Source of the DNA: an uncultured Dorea sp.
GTDB lineage: Bacteria > Bacillota > Clostridia > Lachnospirales > Lachnospiraceae
NCBI GenBank assembly: GCA_900543415.1
Contig: UQRE01000020.1
Coordinates: 1-43,790, forward strand
Direction: 5' to 3'
Length of the DNA: 43,790 nucleotides
Below, piece by piece: positions 41,950-43,790 of the stretch. Both the position numbers and the translations under genes were made by a program. Position 1 is the stretch's first letter, and the number at the start of each line of letters is the position of its first letter. The notes beneath the pieces are model-generated. The model ran no database searches, had not been told where the DNA came from, and saw nothing but the letters and a program-made list of their open reading frames with translations.

Positions 41950-43569
41950 TTATAAATACTTTTGAATGATTTTTTGCATTTCTTCAAATTGCTGTTCCAT
42001 CTCATACACCAATTTAAACTGTGTTCTTGCTCGCACCAGATTATGTTCTGGATAGCTAGTTTTAAAATAGGTATCACCTTGCAGGTAATCTGTCAAAAAT
42101 CTGATTCCACATTCCAATGTGATAATTCGAGCTCCCCATGCCAAGCTCTTAATCTCCGCATCTGTAAGTGCATCTTTTGTTTCCTCCAGATACCCCTTTA
42201 CATACATTTCGTACAAATTAATATCAAAATGTACAAGATCTAAATTTTTCTCATCTTCTTGAGCTGTTGCTGCTCCAAACCGAATAGAATCTCCAAAATC
42301 ATTTGCTGCAAGTCCTGGCATGATTGTATCAAGATCAATGATACACAGGCCTTTATCGGTACTCTCATCGAAGAGAATATTATTTAGCTTCGTATCATTA
42401 TGTGTTACACGAAGCGGAAGAATTCCTGACTCCTGCTGTTTTACAAGCACTCCACAATCTTCCTGCCTCTGCTCTACAAAAGCAATCTCCTTCTTACAAG
42501 TATTTGCACGATTTTTAAGATCTCTCTTCACTGCAATTCGGAAAGTTTCAAACCGTTTTACCGTGTTGTGGAAATCAGGAATTGTCTCGTGAAGCTTTTC
42601 TGCCGGATAATTCTCCAGTCGTTTTAAGAAATGACCAAAACTACTACCAGACTGATAGAACTGCTCTGGTTGCTCTACCTGCTGATAGCACACAGAATTT
42701 GAAATAAAATTGGAACATCTCCATGGTTCCCCTTCTGCATCTTCAAAATAGTTGCATCCTGTCTTTGTTTTAATATAAGCCAAAGTTTCTCTATCCGGAT
42801 CACCGCCTTCTGCACGAATCACACTTCTTAAATATTCCGTAACCCCAAAAATATTTTCCATTACTCCATCTGGATCTTTAAATACATTGCTATTTACTCT
42901 CTGGAGAACGTAGGATGGTTCATCTCCTTCTTCTCCCGGCATGTAAACTGCATATGTTTCATTAATATGTCCTGCACCGTATGGTTTTACATAACTGCAC
43001 TTTGGTCCAAAACCAAATGCATAAACCGCATCTTCCAGATTACGATTATCCACACCGTCAATTTTTCTTCTTGTAGAAAAAATCACTTCACCAGCTTCAA
43101 CTTTCACACCGGAAGGAATGGTACAATTTGATTTCACTACGCTGCCAAGCCCTATATGTACACCGCTTCCTAAATGAGAATCGTGATCTACCACCGCTCC
43201 ACTGTTGATCAGCACTGCATGCTCCATAATCGTATCACGGTTCACTACCGCTCTCTGTAAAACAAAACATCCCTGTCCTACCGTTGCATTCGGACTTACT
43301 ATCGCAGACGGATGAATCAATGCAGGTACATCATATCCCGCCTCCATCAGCCGCTCCGTCCAAAGAAGACGCATATTATTATCCCCAAATGCCGCAATCG
43401 CTGCATCGTAATCTTGTAAAAACGCTTCATAATCACAACATTTTCCAATTACGTCCTTCTCTTTTTTAGCATCATCTAAAAACGCAATGTCTTCATACCC
43501 CAACTGCAGAGCAGTTTCCTGCATCATACGTCCCATACCGCCTGCACCAAGTATCAATAAGCTTCTCAT
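41950..43569 (-). CDS. NeuD/PglD-like acyltransferase fused to NahK-like N-acetylhexosamine kinase
   Basis: A 539-residue fusion. The N-terminus (about 1-195) starts RSLLILGAGGMGRMMQ, a sugar-nucleotide-binding fold of PglD/NeuD proteins, followed by left-handed beta-helix hexapeptide turns (HPSAIVSPNATVGQG, NSGAVVDHDSHLGSG). The C-terminus (about 205-539) is an APH-fold kinase like bifidobacterial NahK, with PYGAGHINETYAVY, a Brenner motif VTHNDTKLNNILFD and the metal site CIIDLDTIMPGLAANDFGDS. This suggests phosphorylation and modification of an amino sugar in one enzyme. ATG 43569 has AAAGGA about 12 bases upstream. The gene stands alone behind a good promoter. The kinase assignment is firmer than that of the first domain. 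Confidence 0.85.
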   Translation of the reverse strand: MRSLLILGAGGMGRMMQETALQLGYEDIAFLDDAKKEKDVIGKCCDYEAFLQDYDAAIAAFGDNNMRLLWTERLMEAGYDVPALIHPSAIVSPNATVGQGCFVLQRAVVNRDTIMEHAVLINSGAVVDHDSHLGSGVHIGLGSVVKSNCTIPSGVKVEAGEVIFSTRRKIDGVDNRNLEDAVYAFGFGPKCSYVKPYGAGHINETYAVYMPGEEGDEPSYVLQRVNSNVFKDPDGVMENIFGVTEYLRSVIRAEGGDPDRETLAYIKTKTGCNYFEDAEGEPWRCSNFISNSVCYQQVEQPEQFYQSGSSFGHFLKRLENYPAEKLHETIPDFHNTVKRFETFRIAVKRDLKNRANTCKKEIAFVEQRQEDCGVLVKQQESGILPLRVTHNDTKLNNILFDESTDKGLCIIDLDTIMPGLAANDFGDSIRFGAATAQEDEKNLDLVHFDINLYEMYVKGYLEETKDALTDAEIKSLAWGARIITLECGIRFLTDYLQGDTYFKTSYPEHNLVRARTQFKLVYEMEQQFEEMQKIIQKYL

Positions 43570-43636
43570 TTTATCTATGTTTCCTTTCACTTCTTTATTG
43601 GAAGTCTCTTCTCTTTCTGTCGCAAACCTAACTTAC

Positions 43637-43665
43637 ATTGTACTAAATACATCCCATTTGGTCAA
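43637..43665 (-). promoter_or_regulatory. Promoter of the NeuD-NahK fusion gene
   Basis: TTGACC (43660-43665) and TACAAT (43637-43642) with a 17-base spacer. Nothing else is recognisable between here and the window end. Confidence 0.75.
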
Positions 43666-43790
43666 TCCATAACTTTTTATTTGCTTTTCTTCACGGGAGT
43701 TTGACAGTTGAATAATTAAAAATTACCTTGCAGGCCTTATAAAACCTACATTTTTTATGTCAAATTTTATGTTTTGATATGTACTTGTTT

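Noticed and set aside
1..43790. tRNA or rRNA genes and insertion sequences
   Set aside because: No cloverleaf with a GTTCRA-type T arm, no rRNA sequence and no transposase were recognised.

Overview
The window looks like a chromosomal segment from a spore-forming, low-to-moderate GC Firmicute of the Lachnospiraceae type (Blautia, Mediterraneibacter, Dorea and relatives). The evidence is consistent strong AGGAGG ribosome binding sites, UUG and GUG starts, sporulation/germination genes (gpr, spoIIP), the Bacillus/Clostridium order rimP-nusA-ylxR-ylxQ-infB-rbfA, and families typical of gut clostridia (GGGtGRT protein, CmpB-like membrane protein, NahK-like sugar kinase). Most genes are on the minus strand. 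The species cannot be fixed from the sequence alone.

Layout. (1) 53-3491: an ABC importer of the ferric iron/2-aminoethylphosphonate type whose double permease and lipoprotein receptor are read as one ORF. (2) 3591-16360: the translation/RNA superoperon read leftwards from one promoter: rimP, nusA, ylxR, ylxQ, infB, rbfA, nrnA, truB, ribF and a Na/Pi-cotransporter; rpsO and pnp follow with their own promoters, leader hairpins and terminators. (3) 16366-18019: the scar of a deleted response regulator/sensor/ABC-permease locus. (4) 18010-23117: a type IIA topoisomerase pair plus nudC. (5) 23125-25870: spoIIP, gpr and, divergently, rpsT. (6) 25946-27654: ilvN-ilvC. (7) 27746-31268: a Na-dependent amino-acid type transporter, a PadR regulator with its membrane partner, and a CmpB-like protein. 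(8) 31258-32445: a small accessory patch with a phospholipase-D-like gene fragment, an endolysin SH3 fragment and a type III toxin-antitoxin locus. (9) 32484-34227: the GGGtGRT / Fe-S scaffold-like pair. (10) 34344-43665: a GNAT/membrane fusion, cinA-pgsA-rimO, rpoZ-gmk-yicC, divergent rqcH, and a NeuD-like/NahK-like fusion enzyme.

The most unusual item is at 31994-32445: a clear promoter, two roughly 40-nt direct repeats that fold into ToxI-like pseudoknots (with a compensatory base-pair change between copies), an intrinsic terminator, then a short ToxN/AbiQ-family ORF. That is the textbook layout of a type III (RNA antitoxin) system, but the toxin is about half length and its last codons are a second intrinsic terminator. 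Beside it lies an endolysin tail fragment, so the patch is probably the remains of a phage-defence/prophage insertion. Other candidates for follow-up are three multi-domain fusions (permease-receptor, GNAT-DUF3298-like, NeuD-NahK) and several structured leaders (pnp, rpsT, rpsO, rimP).

All family names are from reading the translated sequences; no database search was run.
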